From the NCBI RefSeq assembly GCF_900101895.1, contig NZ_FMVF01000005.1, forward strand, positions 190,463-254,462: DNA of 64,000 nucleotides, in the 5' to 3' direction. This DNA comes from Flavobacterium caeni (lineage in GTDB: Bacteria > Bacteroidota > Bacteroidia > Flavobacteriales > Flavobacteriaceae). Both the position numbers and the translations under genes were made by a program. Each line of letters begins with the position of its first letter. Positions within the stretch are counted from its first letter, which is position 1. Under the pieces are notes generated by a model that was given only the letters and a program-made list of their open reading frames with translations, did not search any database and was not told where the DNA came from. Shown here in pieces: positions 25,116 through 32,277 of the stretch.

Positions 25116-25715
25116 TTATTTTTTCTTCAATTTGTCCTTGAAAACCTTTTCAAACTTTTCCATCTTGGGCTGGATCACCGCGCGGCAGTAGGGCTGGTTT
25201 TTGTTGTTCGCGTAGTAGTTTTGGTGGTAGTTTTCGGCTTTGTAGAATTTGCCCAGCGGCTCGATCTTGGTCACGATCGGTTGGTTGTAGACCTTGGCCT
25301 TTTTTAGCGCGGCGATGATTTGCTGCGCGGCCTTTTTTTCGAGGTCGTTTTTGTAAAAGATGGCCGAACGGTATTGCGTACCCACATCGGCGCCCTGCCG
25401 GTTGAGCGTGGTGGGGTCGTGTACGGTAAAGAAAACCTTGAAGATTTCGTCGAGGTTGGTCACCGACGGGTCATACGTAATTTGCACGACTTCGGCATAG
25501 TTTGTCGTCCCGGTCGAGACTTCGTCGTACGTGGGATTCGGCTTGGTTCCGCCCGCGTAGCCCGACACCGCCGATTGCACGCCGTTGAGGTTTTCATAAA
25601 TCGCCTCGACGCACCAATAGCAGCCGCCCGCCAACGTAATGGTTTCGAGATTTTTCTTTTGCTGGCCGAGCATCCCGATCGGCAACAGCATCAACAGCCA
25701 AAATTGCTTCATCAT
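25116..25715 (-). CDS. msrA: Peptide-methionine (S)-S-oxide reductase MsrA, exported
   Basis: This 199-residue enzyme repairs methionine S-sulfoxides. The catalytic GCYWCVEAIYENLNGV motif (about 31-46) has the resolving-type second cysteine close by, GYAGGTKPNPTYDEVSTG follows, and the later YRSAIFYKN and YHQNYYANN segments are family-typical. The first 18 residues (KQFWLLMLLPIGMLGQ) form a signal peptide, so the protein should be periplasmic, unlike the common cytoplasmic MsrA. It overlaps the msrB stop by 4 nt. Confidence 0.92.
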   Translation of the reverse strand: MMKQFWLLMLLPIGMLGQQKKNLETITLAGGCYWCVEAIYENLNGVQSAVSGYAGGTKPNPTYDEVSTGTTNYAEVVQITYDPSVTNLDEIFKVFFTVHDPTTLNRQGADVGTQYRSAIFYKNDLEKKAAQQIIAALKKAKVYNQPIVTKIEPLGKFYKAENYHQNYYANNKNQPYCRAVIQPKMEKFEKVFKDKLKKK

Positions 25716-26221
25716 TTTTTGGGTTCAAAGTCGAGCGCGACCGAATTCATACAATAACGTTTGCCCGTGGGCGGCGGCCCGTCGTCAAAAATATGGCCGA
25801 GATGTCCGTCGCAACGCGCGCACAACACTTCGATACGGTCCATGCCCAGCGAAAGGTCGGACTTTTCGTAGGTGCTGTTCTTGTTATCCTGCTTAAAGAA
25901 ACTGGGCCAGCCACAATGGCTCGAGAACTTGGCCGTCGATTCGAACAGCTTGTTGCCGCAGGCCGCGCAGTAGTACGTACCCTTGGTATCGGTGTCCCAA
26001 TATTTGCCGGTAAAGGCGCGCTCGGTGCCGGCCAAACGCGATACTTCGTACAGTTCGGGCGAGAGTACTTTTTTCCATTCGGCGTCGGAAACCTTGAGTT
26101 TTTTGGTGTCGGTACGCGAATAGTAAGGGTTCGATTTTTGGACCGGTACGGCTTTCGGCTCTTGCGCGCGTCCGCAGGCCGTCAGTACGATACACATCAA
26201 GAGAAGGGGAAGTCGGTTCAT
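25712..26221 (-). CDS. msrB: Peptide-methionine (R)-S-oxide reductase MsrB, lipoprotein
   Basis: The product, 169 residues from ATG 26221, starts NRLPLLLMCIVLTACGRAQ, a lipoprotein signal peptide with lipobox LTAC. The MsrB domain follows, with zinc-binding CAAC (YYCAACGNKLF) and CARCDGHLGH pairs, SHCGWPSFF, and the catalytic cysteine in RYCMNSVALDF. Upstream frame to 26287 is discarded because it has no pattern. Together with msrA this makes a two-gene envelope repair unit for both sulfoxide stereoisomers; electron donors are not encoded nearby. Confidence 0.92.
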   Translation of the reverse strand: MNRLPLLLMCIVLTACGRAQEPKAVPVQKSNPYYSRTDTKKLKVSDAEWKKVLSPELYEVSRLAGTERAFTGKYWDTDTKGTYYCAACGNKLFESTAKFSSHCGWPSFFKQDNKNSTYEKSDLSLGMDRIEVLCARCDGHLGHIFDDGPPPTGKRYCMNSVALDFEPKK

Positions 26222-26301
26222 GGTTGCTCGCAAAATTCGGTTGAAATTACAAAGCAAATCGCCGCCGGGTTGCCAAAGCGCGCACAATTAACAAAAGTTT
26301 G

Positions 26302-27258
26302 TCAGTACTTGAGGTCGAGCGTGCGCAAATCCTGGATGAATTCTGCCGTGAATTTTTCGGCGCCGAACTTGTTCATGTGCAGCGCATTGTAAAAGTAATT
26401 CCGGTCGTAAGAGATCGGGTCGGTCGAATAGTCGAAAAACGGGATGCTGTATTTTTGAGCGAACTTCCGGTATACATCAATCATTTGTTTGCGGTTGGCG
26501 ATGAATTGCTGCCCTTCGATGTACTCCGGACTGTACACAAAAACAAGCTGGATGCCGCTGGCTTTGCAAAATTGGATGTACCGTTCGAACAGCGCCACGG
26601 TTTGCGGTTCCATCTCGACCGTAAAATGGTTCATGCGTTTTTTGGCTTCCTCTAGTTCGTTGGTCCAGGGAATTAGTTGGCCTTGGTACCCGCGGATGCG
26701 CGTCGGTTCGTTCTTGCCGCCCAACGCAATCTTGAACGCTTCGAGCATCGCCTTGCCTTTTCCGTAGTAACGGATCAGCGGGATGTGGAAGTCGTAGTTT
26801 TCGTAGCCGATGAAATTCTGGGTGACCTTTTGCAGTGAATCGTTGCCCAGCATGTACGGCAGGAATTGCTCCGAATAAAACAAGTCCTTGCGGCGTGCAA
26901 GCGTAAAGACATCGATCGATTGGATGACCACTTTGGGTTTGACCGGTTGCTGCATCGCGAGTTGGAAACGAAAGTCCTGCATCCAAAAGTTGTGGCCGTC
27001 CATACCCAAGTTGTAAGCGCTGGTGTGCAGGCTGTCGCCGATCATTTTCGCATCGAGGTGTACCCACGCGCGCGACGATCCCATGACCAGTATCTCAGAA
27101 TTGACTTTTTTGTCGTACAGGTCGCTCCACACCGTCATCTCGCCCTTGGTAAACCCTGTGGATTTGCGCAGATTTGATGAAATAAAAACGTCCAATCCGT
27201 AGGCCAATAGCCCTATCGGCAGCAAAAACAACACGAATTTGATCAGAAACCTTTTCAT
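26302..27258 (-). CDS. AlgJ/DltD-like SGNH-type exported protein
   Basis: This 318-residue protein begins with an uncleaved signal anchor (RFLIKFVLFLLPIGLLAYGLDVF). ILVMGSSRAWVHLD (about 57-70) contains the GxSR block of SGNH esterase folds, and the C-terminal region has YNALHMNKFGAEKFT, where the histidine of the catalytic dyad is expected. It lies directly behind the MBOAT gene with a one-base gap, the same arrangement as alginate or cell-wall polymer O-acetylation pairs. I infer that it transfers acetyl groups in the periplasm. ATG 27258 was taken because the upstream extension is only basic residues. Confidence 0.78.
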   Translation of the reverse strand: MKRFLIKFVLFLLPIGLLAYGLDVFISSNLRKSTGFTKGEMTVWSDLYDKKVNSEILVMGSSRAWVHLDAKMIGDSLHTSAYNLGMDGHNFWMQDFRFQLAMQQPVKPKVVIQSIDVFTLARRKDLFYSEQFLPYMLGNDSLQKVTQNFIGYENYDFHIPLIRYYGKGKAMLEAFKIALGGKNEPTRIRGYQGQLIPWTNELEEAKKRMNHFTVEMEPQTVALFERYIQFCKASGIQLVFVYSPEYIEGQQFIANRKQMIDVYRKFAQKYSIPFFDYSTDPISYDRNYFYNALHMNKFGAEKFTAEFIQDLRTLDLKY

Positions 27259-27259
27259 C

Positions 27260-28690
27260 TTAAAACTGGAAATAAATGAATTCCTGGCTCGAGCCCGCAT
27301 ACATGAAAATCACGGCCATGATCAGGTAGTAAAACCCGAGTCGCAGCGGCTTGGGCCATTTTACGCCGATTTTTTCGAGCGCATAATGGTCTTCGCGTCC
27401 CATCCATTCGATAAAAATAAAGGCCAAAAGCAGCCAAACGACTTCGTTGCGGATGCCGAACGGCTTGGTAAAGGTCGATGCCGACAGTATTTCGCCCACA
27501 TATTCAAAGGCGTGGTGCATGTCGGTCGCGCGGAAGAAAATGAACATGAACACGGTGAGTGCAAACGTGAGCAGGATCTGGCCCATTTCCTTGGGCGTGG
27601 CAAAAATACGGCCCTTGGCCACGATATCGGGATCGGGTTTTTTGGTCGAAAGTAACGACGGCAACATGAACAACGCATTCAAAAATCCCCAGAACACATA
27701 GGTCCAGGCCGCGCCGTGCCAGAATCCCGACACGAGGAAAATGATGAAGGTGTTGCGGATTTTCATCCACGTCCCGCCACGACTCCCGCCCAGTGGGATG
27801 TACAAATAATCCTTGAACCACGACGACAGTGAAATGTGCCAACGCCGCCAGTATTCGGAAACGTCGCGCGAAAAGAACGGGAATGCAAAATTGCGCAACA
27901 GGTCGATACCAAAAAGCCTTGCCGTTCCGAGCGCGATGTCGGAATAGCCCGAGAAATCGCCGTAAATCTGGAACGTAAAGAACACCACACCCAAGATGCG
28001 CGTACTGCCCGAATGTTCACCCGGACCAAAGGCCATGTTGGCATACTCTGCGCAATTGTCGGCGATGACGAGTTTCTTGAACAAACCCCACAAGATTTGA
28101 CGCAAACCGTCGGCGGCATGGGCCGAGTTGAAGATGCGTTTGGTTTGGATTTGCGGCAAAAGGTGCGTCGCACGTTCGATAGGCCCGGCCACGAGCAACG
28201 GAAAGAAACTCACAAAGACGGCATAGTCGATAAAATTTTTCTCGGGTTTGATGCGGTCTTTGTAAATATCGATCACATACGACAAGCCGTGGAACGTGTA
28301 AAACGAAATCCCGACGGGCAAAATCACGTTGAGCGTCCAAAAGTTCGATTGCACGCCAAAGGCCGACAACGCATCGGCGGCCGACTGCACAAAGAAGTTG
28401 TAGTATTTGAACACGCCCAAAAACCCGAGGTTGACCGATATCGACAACCAAAACCAGAATTTCTTCATTTGCTCGCTCTTGGCTTGGTGCATCTGAAGGC
28501 CCGTGCCGTAATCGAGCAACGTCGAAAAAATCAGCAAGAACAAAAAGCGGTAATCCCAGCACGCATAAAAGTAGTAACTCGCGGCCAGCAGCAGCAAGTT
28601 CTGGAACTTCAGGTTTTTGTGCGCCACAAACCAGTAGAGCGCAAAAACAATCGGCAGGAAGATGGCAAACGCGATGGAATTGAAAAGCAT
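27260..28690 (-). CDS. MBOAT family O-acyltransferase (AlgI-like)
   Basis: ATG 28690 gives a 476-residue multi-spanning protein (about ten helices) starting MLFNSIAFAIFLPIVFALYW, typical for AlgI/DltB-type acyl carriers; the frame open to 28987 adds 99 unpatterned residues. Conserved pieces are PVGISFYTFHGLSYVIDIYK, the SEYWRRWHISLSSWFKDYLY block, and FWHGAAWTYVFWG with the catalytic histidine. It should pass acyl groups across the inner membrane to the partner encoded next. The acceptor could be peptidoglycan or the surface polysaccharide. Confidence 0.9.
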   Translation of the reverse strand: MLFNSIAFAIFLPIVFALYWFVAHKNLKFQNLLLLAASYYFYACWDYRFLFLLIFSTLLDYGTGLQMHQAKSEQMKKFWFWLSISVNLGFLGVFKYYNFFVQSAADALSAFGVQSNFWTLNVILPVGISFYTFHGLSYVIDIYKDRIKPEKNFIDYAVFVSFFPLLVAGPIERATHLLPQIQTKRIFNSAHAADGLRQILWGLFKKLVIADNCAEYANMAFGPGEHSGSTRILGVVFFTFQIYGDFSGYSDIALGTARLFGIDLLRNFAFPFFSRDVSEYWRRWHISLSSWFKDYLYIPLGGSRGGTWMKIRNTFIIFLVSGFWHGAAWTYVFWGFLNALFMLPSLLSTKKPDPDIVAKGRIFATPKEMGQILLTFALTVFMFIFFRATDMHHAFEYVGEILSASTFTKPFGIRNEVVWLLLAFIFIEWMGREDHYALEKIGVKWPKPLRLGFYYLIMAVIFMYAGSSQEFIYFQF

Positions 28691-28813
28691 GTGTCTGTGG
28701 CCGGGCGTCTTACATCTGCTTCGGCGTGCGCAAAAATAGGACTTTTTTGACGTTTGGCGAAAGACCGCGGTCAAATTAACCCGCCGTAGTGGTTTATCTC
28801 GTACAGATCGCTG

Positions 28814-28842
28814 TTGGCAGACGCTGTTTTTTTGTACTTTTG
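28814..28842 (+). promoter_or_regulatory. Bacteroidota-type promoter for idi
   Basis: TTG (28814-28816), 18 nt, TACTTTTG (28835-28842); ends 8 nt before the idi ATG. Confidence 0.65.
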
Positions 28843-28850
28843 AAACGGCT

Positions 28851-29378
28851 ATGAAAGAAGAAAACGTCATCCTCGTCAACGAACAAGACCAGCAAATCGG
28901 GCTTATGCCCAAACTCGAGGCGCACCAAAAGGCGGTTTTGCACCGTGCGTTTTCGGTGTTTATCCTCAACGACCGCAACGAAATCATGCTTCAGCAACGC
29001 GCGCACCACAAATACCATTCGCCGTTGTTGTGGACCAACACCTGTTGCAGCCACCAGCGCGAAGGCGAATCGAACGTAGAGGCGGGCAAACGACGGCTGT
29101 TCGAGGAAATGGGCTTTACGGCCGAACTCACCGAACTGTTCCATTTTATCTACAAGGCGCCATTCGACAACGGGCTTACCGAGCACGAGCTCGACCACGT
29201 GATGATCGGCCGGTACGACCAGGCGCCCAACATCAACCCCGACGAGGTCGAGGATTGGAAATGGATGGCCATCGAAGACATACAGCAAGACATGCAGGAC
29301 CATCCCGAAAAGTACACGGTGTGGTTCCGGATCATATTTGACGAGTTTTATCATTATATAGAGGAACATACTATTTGA
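28851..29378 (+). CDS. idi: Isopentenyl-diphosphate delta-isomerase, type I
   Basis: This 175-residue Nudix-fold enzyme interconverts IPP and DMAPP for isoprenoid synthesis. LHRAFSVFILNDRNEIMLQQR holds the first metal-binding histidine region, WTNTCCSHQREGE contains the catalytic cysteine (about 64), RRLFEEMGF corresponds to the Nudix-like helix, and ELDHVMIGRYDQAPNINPDEVEDWKWM carries the catalytic glutamates. Normal length. It leads a plus-strand row with the QueD-like, small membrane protein and manA genes. Confidence 0.93.
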   Translation: MKEENVILVNEQDQQIGLMPKLEAHQKAVLHRAFSVFILNDRNEIMLQQRAHHKYHSPLLWTNTCCSHQREGESNVEAGKRRLFEEMGFTAELTELFHFIYKAPFDNGLTEHELDHVMIGRYDQAPNINPDEVEDWKWMAIEDIQQDMQDHPEKYTVWFRIIFDEFYHYIEEHTI

Positions 29379-29440
29379 AAATTCCAAATTCCAAATTCCA
29401 AGTACCAAGCACCAAATTCCAAATTCCAAATTCCAATTTG
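29376..29440 (+). repeat. AATTCCAA iterations between idi and the QueD-like gene
   Basis: About six units of CCAAATTC fill the whole 66-nt spacer. A 26-nt part beginning CCAAGCACC is identical with 22569-22594 downstream of recQ, so this is a dispersed repeat and not just local slippage. Confidence 0.7.
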
Positions 29441-29444
29441 AACG

Positions 29445-29855
29445 ATGAGAGTTACTGTCAGTAGAAAGTCGCACTTTAACGCCGCGCACCGTTTGTACCG
29501 CAAGGATTGGTCGATGGAGAAAAATGATTCGGTGTTCGGCAAATGCAACAACGCGAATTTTCACGGACACAACTACGAAGTGATCGCGAGCGTGACGGGC
29601 GAAATCGACCCCGAGACCGGTTATGTGATCGACATCAAAGAACTGGCGCAATACATCTACGAAGAAGTCGAGCTGCCGTTGGACCATAAGAACTTGAACC
29701 TCGATGTACCCGAGTTTGCGAACTTGAACCCAACTGCCGAGCACATCGTCGTGGTCATTTGGAACAAACTCCGCAAGCGCGTCAAAAGCGAACACGAACT
29801 CGAAGTGGTCTTGTATGAAACACCGCGAAATTTCGTATCGTACCGCGGCCAATAA
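29445..29855 (+). CDS. queD: 6-carboxytetrahydropterin/6-pyruvoyltetrahydropterin synthase family protein
   Basis: This 136-residue protein should act on dihydroneopterin triphosphate, for queuosine or a pterin cofactor. Zinc-binding histidines are in HFNAAHR (about 10-16) and FHGHNYEV (about 43-50). The catalytic cysteine is in FGKCNNAN. LDHKNLN and TAEHIVVVIW also match. The FGKCNN segment is closer to 6-pyruvoyl-type enzymes than to E. coli QueD, so the product is uncertain. No other queuosine genes are nearby. Confidence 0.87.
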   Translation: MRVTVSRKSHFNAAHRLYRKDWSMEKNDSVFGKCNNANFHGHNYEVIASVTGEIDPETGYVIDIKELAQYIYEEVELPLDHKNLNLDVPEFANLNPTAEHIVVVIWNKLRKRVKSEHELEVVLYETPRNFVSYRGQ

Positions 29856-29885
29856 ACAATCGAACCGATAACCCAAAATAAAACC

Positions 29886-30164
29886 ATGGAATCCAACTGG
29901 AGCGAACTCAGCGAACAGGAACTGACGCAAAAACTCAAAAAGCTAAAGACCAACAAAATCATCGATGCTGCGCTGGTCGGATTCACGATCGGGATCGTGG
30001 TGTATGCTGCGACCACCAAGGGTTTTGGGTTCTTTACGTTTTTTCCGCTCATCCTGACTTATGTCATCGTCAGGAATTCGAAGAGCAACAAAGCGCTCGA
30101 GCAGGCCATCCAAAAAGAACTGGACACGCGGACCGTTAAACAACCAGCCCAAGATGAACTTTAA
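29886..30164 (+). CDS. Small two-helix membrane protein of unknown function
   Basis: This 92-residue protein has an acidic/amphipathic N terminus (SNWSELSEQELTQKLKKLKT), two hydrophobic segments (IDAALVGFTIGIVVYAA and FFTFFPLILTYVIV) joined by a short TTKGFGF turn, and a charged C-terminal tail. I do not recognise a domain. It overlaps manA by 11 nt and follows the QueD-like gene by 30 nt, so it is probably in the same operon. Confidence 0.75.
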   Translation: MESNWSELSEQELTQKLKKLKTNKIIDAALVGFTIGIVVYAATTKGFGFFTFFPLILTYVIVRNSKSNKALEQAIQKELDTRTVKQPAQDEL

Positions 30165-31122
30165 AGCCTATCCACTGCAATTCGACCCCATCCTCAAAGA
30201 GCGCATCTGGGGCGGAACCAAACTAAAGTCGATGTTCAACAAGCCGATTCCGTCGGCGATTACTGGCGAGAGTTGGGAGCTGTCGGACGTCAAGGGCGAT
30301 GTGAGCGTGGTCTCGAATGGCTTTTACGCGGGAAAATCGCTGACCGAATTGCTCGAGGCTTATCCCGATGAGCTGCTCGGTACCCAAGTCCATGCGCGGT
30401 TCGGCAAACAATTTCCGCTGCTGTTCAAGTTCCTCGACGCGCGCGAGGATTTGTCGATCCAGGTGCATCCGAACGATGCCTTGGCCAAACAGCGGCACGA
30501 TTCGTTCGGCAAAACCGAAATGTGGTACGTGATGCAGGCCGATGCCGATGCGCGTATCATTGTGGGTTTCGAAAAGAAATCATCGCCCGAAGAATACCTG
30601 AAAAGTCTGGAAGACGGGACGATCCTCGATTTGCTACACACGGTAGGCGCCCAAAAAGGCGACGTGTTTTTCCTCGAGACGGGCACGGTACATGCCATTG
30701 GCGCGGGGTTGGTGATCGCCGAGATCCAGCAAACCTCCGACATCACCTACCGCATCTACGATTTCGACCGACGCGACGCGCAGGGCAATACGCGCGAGCT
30801 GCACGTCGATTTGGCTTTGGACGCGATCAACTACGATTTGACCGATACGCAAAAACAATACAGCAAGCACCCGAACGCGTCGAACGCCATGGTCGATTGT
30901 CCTTACTTCACGACCAACTATTTGCCGCTCGACGGCCAGGCGACGGTGCAAAAGGACGGCGCCTCGTTTACGGTGTACATGTGCGTCGAGGGCGGTTTCG
31001 AGATCGAGACCAACGGTGAAAATTACCGGTACAAAACAGGCGATACGGTGTTGGTTCCCGCATCGGTCAAGACATTTACGCTTAAAGGACAGGCTTCCCT
31101 GCTCGAAATTTATATTTCATAA
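30154..31122 (+). CDS. manA: Mannose-6-phosphate isomerase, class I
   Basis: This 322-residue cupin enzyme interconverts fructose-6-P and mannose-6-P, feeding GDP-mannose for surface glycans. Metal ligands can be placed in LSIQVHPND (Gln/His, about 94-102), GKTEMWYV (Glu) and GTVHAIGAG (His), with the active-site arginine in ITYRIYDFDR. The ATG at 30154 begins MNFKAYPLQFDPILKERIWG, the normal start; the frame open from 30061 only runs antisense to the previous gene's sense. Short form typical for Bacteroidota and Firmicutes. Confidence 0.92.
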   Translation: MNFKAYPLQFDPILKERIWGGTKLKSMFNKPIPSAITGESWELSDVKGDVSVVSNGFYAGKSLTELLEAYPDELLGTQVHARFGKQFPLLFKFLDAREDLSIQVHPNDALAKQRHDSFGKTEMWYVMQADADARIIVGFEKKSSPEEYLKSLEDGTILDLLHTVGAQKGDVFFLETGTVHAIGAGLVIAEIQQTSDITYRIYDFDRRDAQGNTRELHVDLALDAINYDLTDTQKQYSKHPNASNAMVDCPYFTTNYLPLDGQATVQKDGASFTVYMCVEGGFEIETNGENYRYKTGDTVLVPASVKTFTLKGQASLLEIYIS

Positions 31123-31137
31123 CCCAAAGTTTATGCT

Positions 31138-31145
31138 TAATTTTG
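31138..31145 (+). promoter_or_regulatory. -7 box TAATTTTG
   Basis: Matches TAnnTTTG, 24 nt upstream of the ATG at 31170. No TTG at the usual -33 distance. Confidence 0.4.
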
Positions 31146-31169
31146 CAGCAACTTTTAAAAACAAAGACA

Positions 31170-31436
31170 ATGGCAAACGTTAGAAATTTGAAGAAAGACA
31201 TCAATTATGTGTTGGGCGATTTGATCGAGGCGGTGTATTTGTATGAGATGTCGACAACCGGAAAGCCAACCGATGCAAGCAATGCGGTGATCGACGACGC
31301 CATCAAGGCATTCGACAACCTGATTGCAAAAGTGAACGCGAAAAACGTCGAAAACAAAAAGGCGCATTTCAAGCAAGTACATGCCGAATTGGAACAAGTT
31401 GCCAATCAACTCGTTGAAAAGATCAACGCGCTGTAA
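31170..31436 (+). CDS. Conserved hypothetical alpha-helical protein, 88 residues
   Basis: The protein starts MANVRNLKKDINYVLGDLIE at ATG 31170 and looks entirely helical and slightly acidic, with heptad-like spacing in the second half (VENKKAHFKQVHAELEQVAN). No signal peptide, cysteine or known motif. I remember similar short proteins in Flavobacteriaceae but no function. It has its own -7 box and lies between manA and a tRNA gene. Confidence 0.75.
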   Translation: MANVRNLKKDINYVLGDLIEAVYLYEMSTTGKPTDASNAVIDDAIKAFDNLIAKVNAKNVENKKAHFKQVHAELEQVANQLVEKINAL

Positions 31437-31470
31437 GGGTTTCCAAGCGCTAAAAAACTGCAAATTTATT

Positions 31471-31500
31471 TTGGAAATCTGATTTTCGCTTCTATATTTG
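31471..31500 (+). promoter_or_regulatory. Bacteroidota-type promoter for tRNA-Thr
   Basis: TTG (31471-31473), 19 nt, TATATTTG (31493-31500); a textbook match, ending 15 nt before the tRNA. Confidence 0.75.
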
Positions 31501-31515
31501 CAAGCATATTGAGAC

Positions 31516-31589
31516 GCCGGTGTAGCTCAGCTGGCTAGAGCAGCTGATTTGTAATCAGCAGGTCGTGGGTTCGAGTCCCTCTATCGGCT
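31516..31589 (+). tRNA. tRNA-Thr (anticodon TGT)
   Basis: A 74-nt cloverleaf: acceptor GCCGGTG/TATCGGC with two G-T pairs, D-arm GCTC...GAGC, anticodon stem GCTGA/TCAGC around TTTGTAA, and T-arm GTGGG-TTCGAGT-CCCTC with one T-T mismatch. CCA is not encoded. It reads threonine ACA codons. A promoter and a terminator flank it, so it is a single-gene unit. Confidence 0.95.
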
Positions 31590-31594
31590 CAATC

Positions 31595-31625
31595 AACCAT
31601 CACATTCGTGGTGGTTTTTTTTTTT
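31595..31625 (+). terminator. Rho-independent terminator after tRNA-Thr
   Basis: AACCATCAC, loop ATTC, GTGGTGGTT followed by a T-run to 31625. Confidence 0.8.
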
Positions 31626-31723
31626 GGACAAAACTTTCCTTTGCCGACGTGCCTTTCGCATCGGTATAATTTTCTTTCGACATGATCGTTTCTTGGCATC
31701 CCGCGCCAACAGTAGGTTGCTTT

Positions 31724-31843
31724 GTGACAAATTCACACAAAATACCATTATGTCACAATATTTAGTGTGACATGTTTGCACAAAATGTTATTATGTCACA
31801 GTATTTGGTGTGACATTTTCACATAAAATATCATTTTGTCACA
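31724..31843. repeat. Three-copy 43-bp tandem repeat with TGTCACA/TGTGACA palindromes
   Basis: Each unit begins (T)GTGACA and ends TGTCACA with ACAAAAT between: TGACA at 31725, 31768 and 31811, TGTCACA at 31751, 31794 and 31837, so the period is exactly 43. At the junctions this creates two 22-nt palindromes, TGTCACA-N8-TGTGACA, at 31751-31772 and 31794-31815. No open frame of interest. Could be a protein-binding array or hairpin RNA. Confidence 0.8.
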
Positions 31844-32033
31844 ACACGGTTGGGTTATTGGCGCCGCAGTAACTCTTTTTGAAGATTTGCTTTGGGATGG
31901 ATTATGTGCTTTAAATTTTTTTCTAGCAATAGAAGATGGGGTGCGCGGCTGACAAATTTTTGACGTTAGTCGGGTTCTGACGCTTGGTTGCGTTTTTCGA
32001 CTGCTCGGGGGTAATGCATACAATTTATCAACA
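31844..32033. other. Intergenic sequence without a recognisable feature
   Basis: Part of the 688-nt gene-free stretch between tRNA-Thr and the minus-strand lipoprotein. It lies between the 43-bp tandem repeat and element C. Short open frames on the minus strand (for example 31796-32065) show no protein-like composition. No promoter or hairpin was seen. No copy of the tRNA 3' end is present, which argues against a simple integration site. Confidence 0.5.
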
Positions 32034-32179
32034 TTTAACAAAATGTACAGATTTTCTGTATACAAGTATCCGAAATATTTTGTTGGGAATAACCTTCATT
32101 GCCCTCTTCCCTACGAAGCGAAAAATACCCTTTTAAAATTTCATCCCTTTACAGACCCGAGCCCGAAGGGCGAACTGTA
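32034..32179 (+). repeat. Copy C of the TACAG intergenic element
   Basis: TTTAACA (32034-32040), hairpin TACAGATTTTCTGTA (32046-32060), then TTTGTTGGGAATAACCTTCA and TTGCCCTCTTCCCTACGAAG, where GGGAA can pair with TTCCC and TTTGT with ACGAA. The closing hairpin keeps TACAG (32150-32154) and CTGTA (32175-32179), but its loop is enlarged by ACCCGAGCCCGAAGGGCGAA, which holds its own GCCC/GGGC stem. Located between tRNA-Thr and a convergent lipoprotein gene. Confidence 0.75.
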
Positions 32180-32228
32180 CGAAGTAAAAATCTACCATTA
32201 ACAAATTTACGAATCAACACAAACAAAA

Positions 32229-32255
32229 ACGCCACAAGTTGATCCTTGTGGCGTT
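32229..32255 (-). terminator. Terminator of the Ig-like lipoprotein gene
   Basis: An 11-bp perfect stem, AACGCCACAAG/CTTGTGGCGTT, loop of 5 nt; on the minus strand it is followed by TTTTTGTTTG. It is 23 nt past the stop at 32278. Confidence 0.8.
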
Positions 32256-32277
32256 ATAATAAATTGAACGGTCTCGC

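Noticed and set aside
27260-28987. Longer MBOAT protein starting at 28987
   Set aside because: The extra 99 residues run antisense through idi and its promoter; MLFNSIAF at 28690 is the family start.
31724-31843. Three regular repeats, considered as a small CRISPR array
   Set aside because: The sequence between the repeat ends is also conserved (ACAAAAT and neighbours), so there are no unique spacers; no cas gene is present.
31516-32277. Integration of a mobile element at tRNA-Thr
   Set aside because: No duplicate of the tRNA 3' end, no integrase gene, and the downstream stretch is gene-free.
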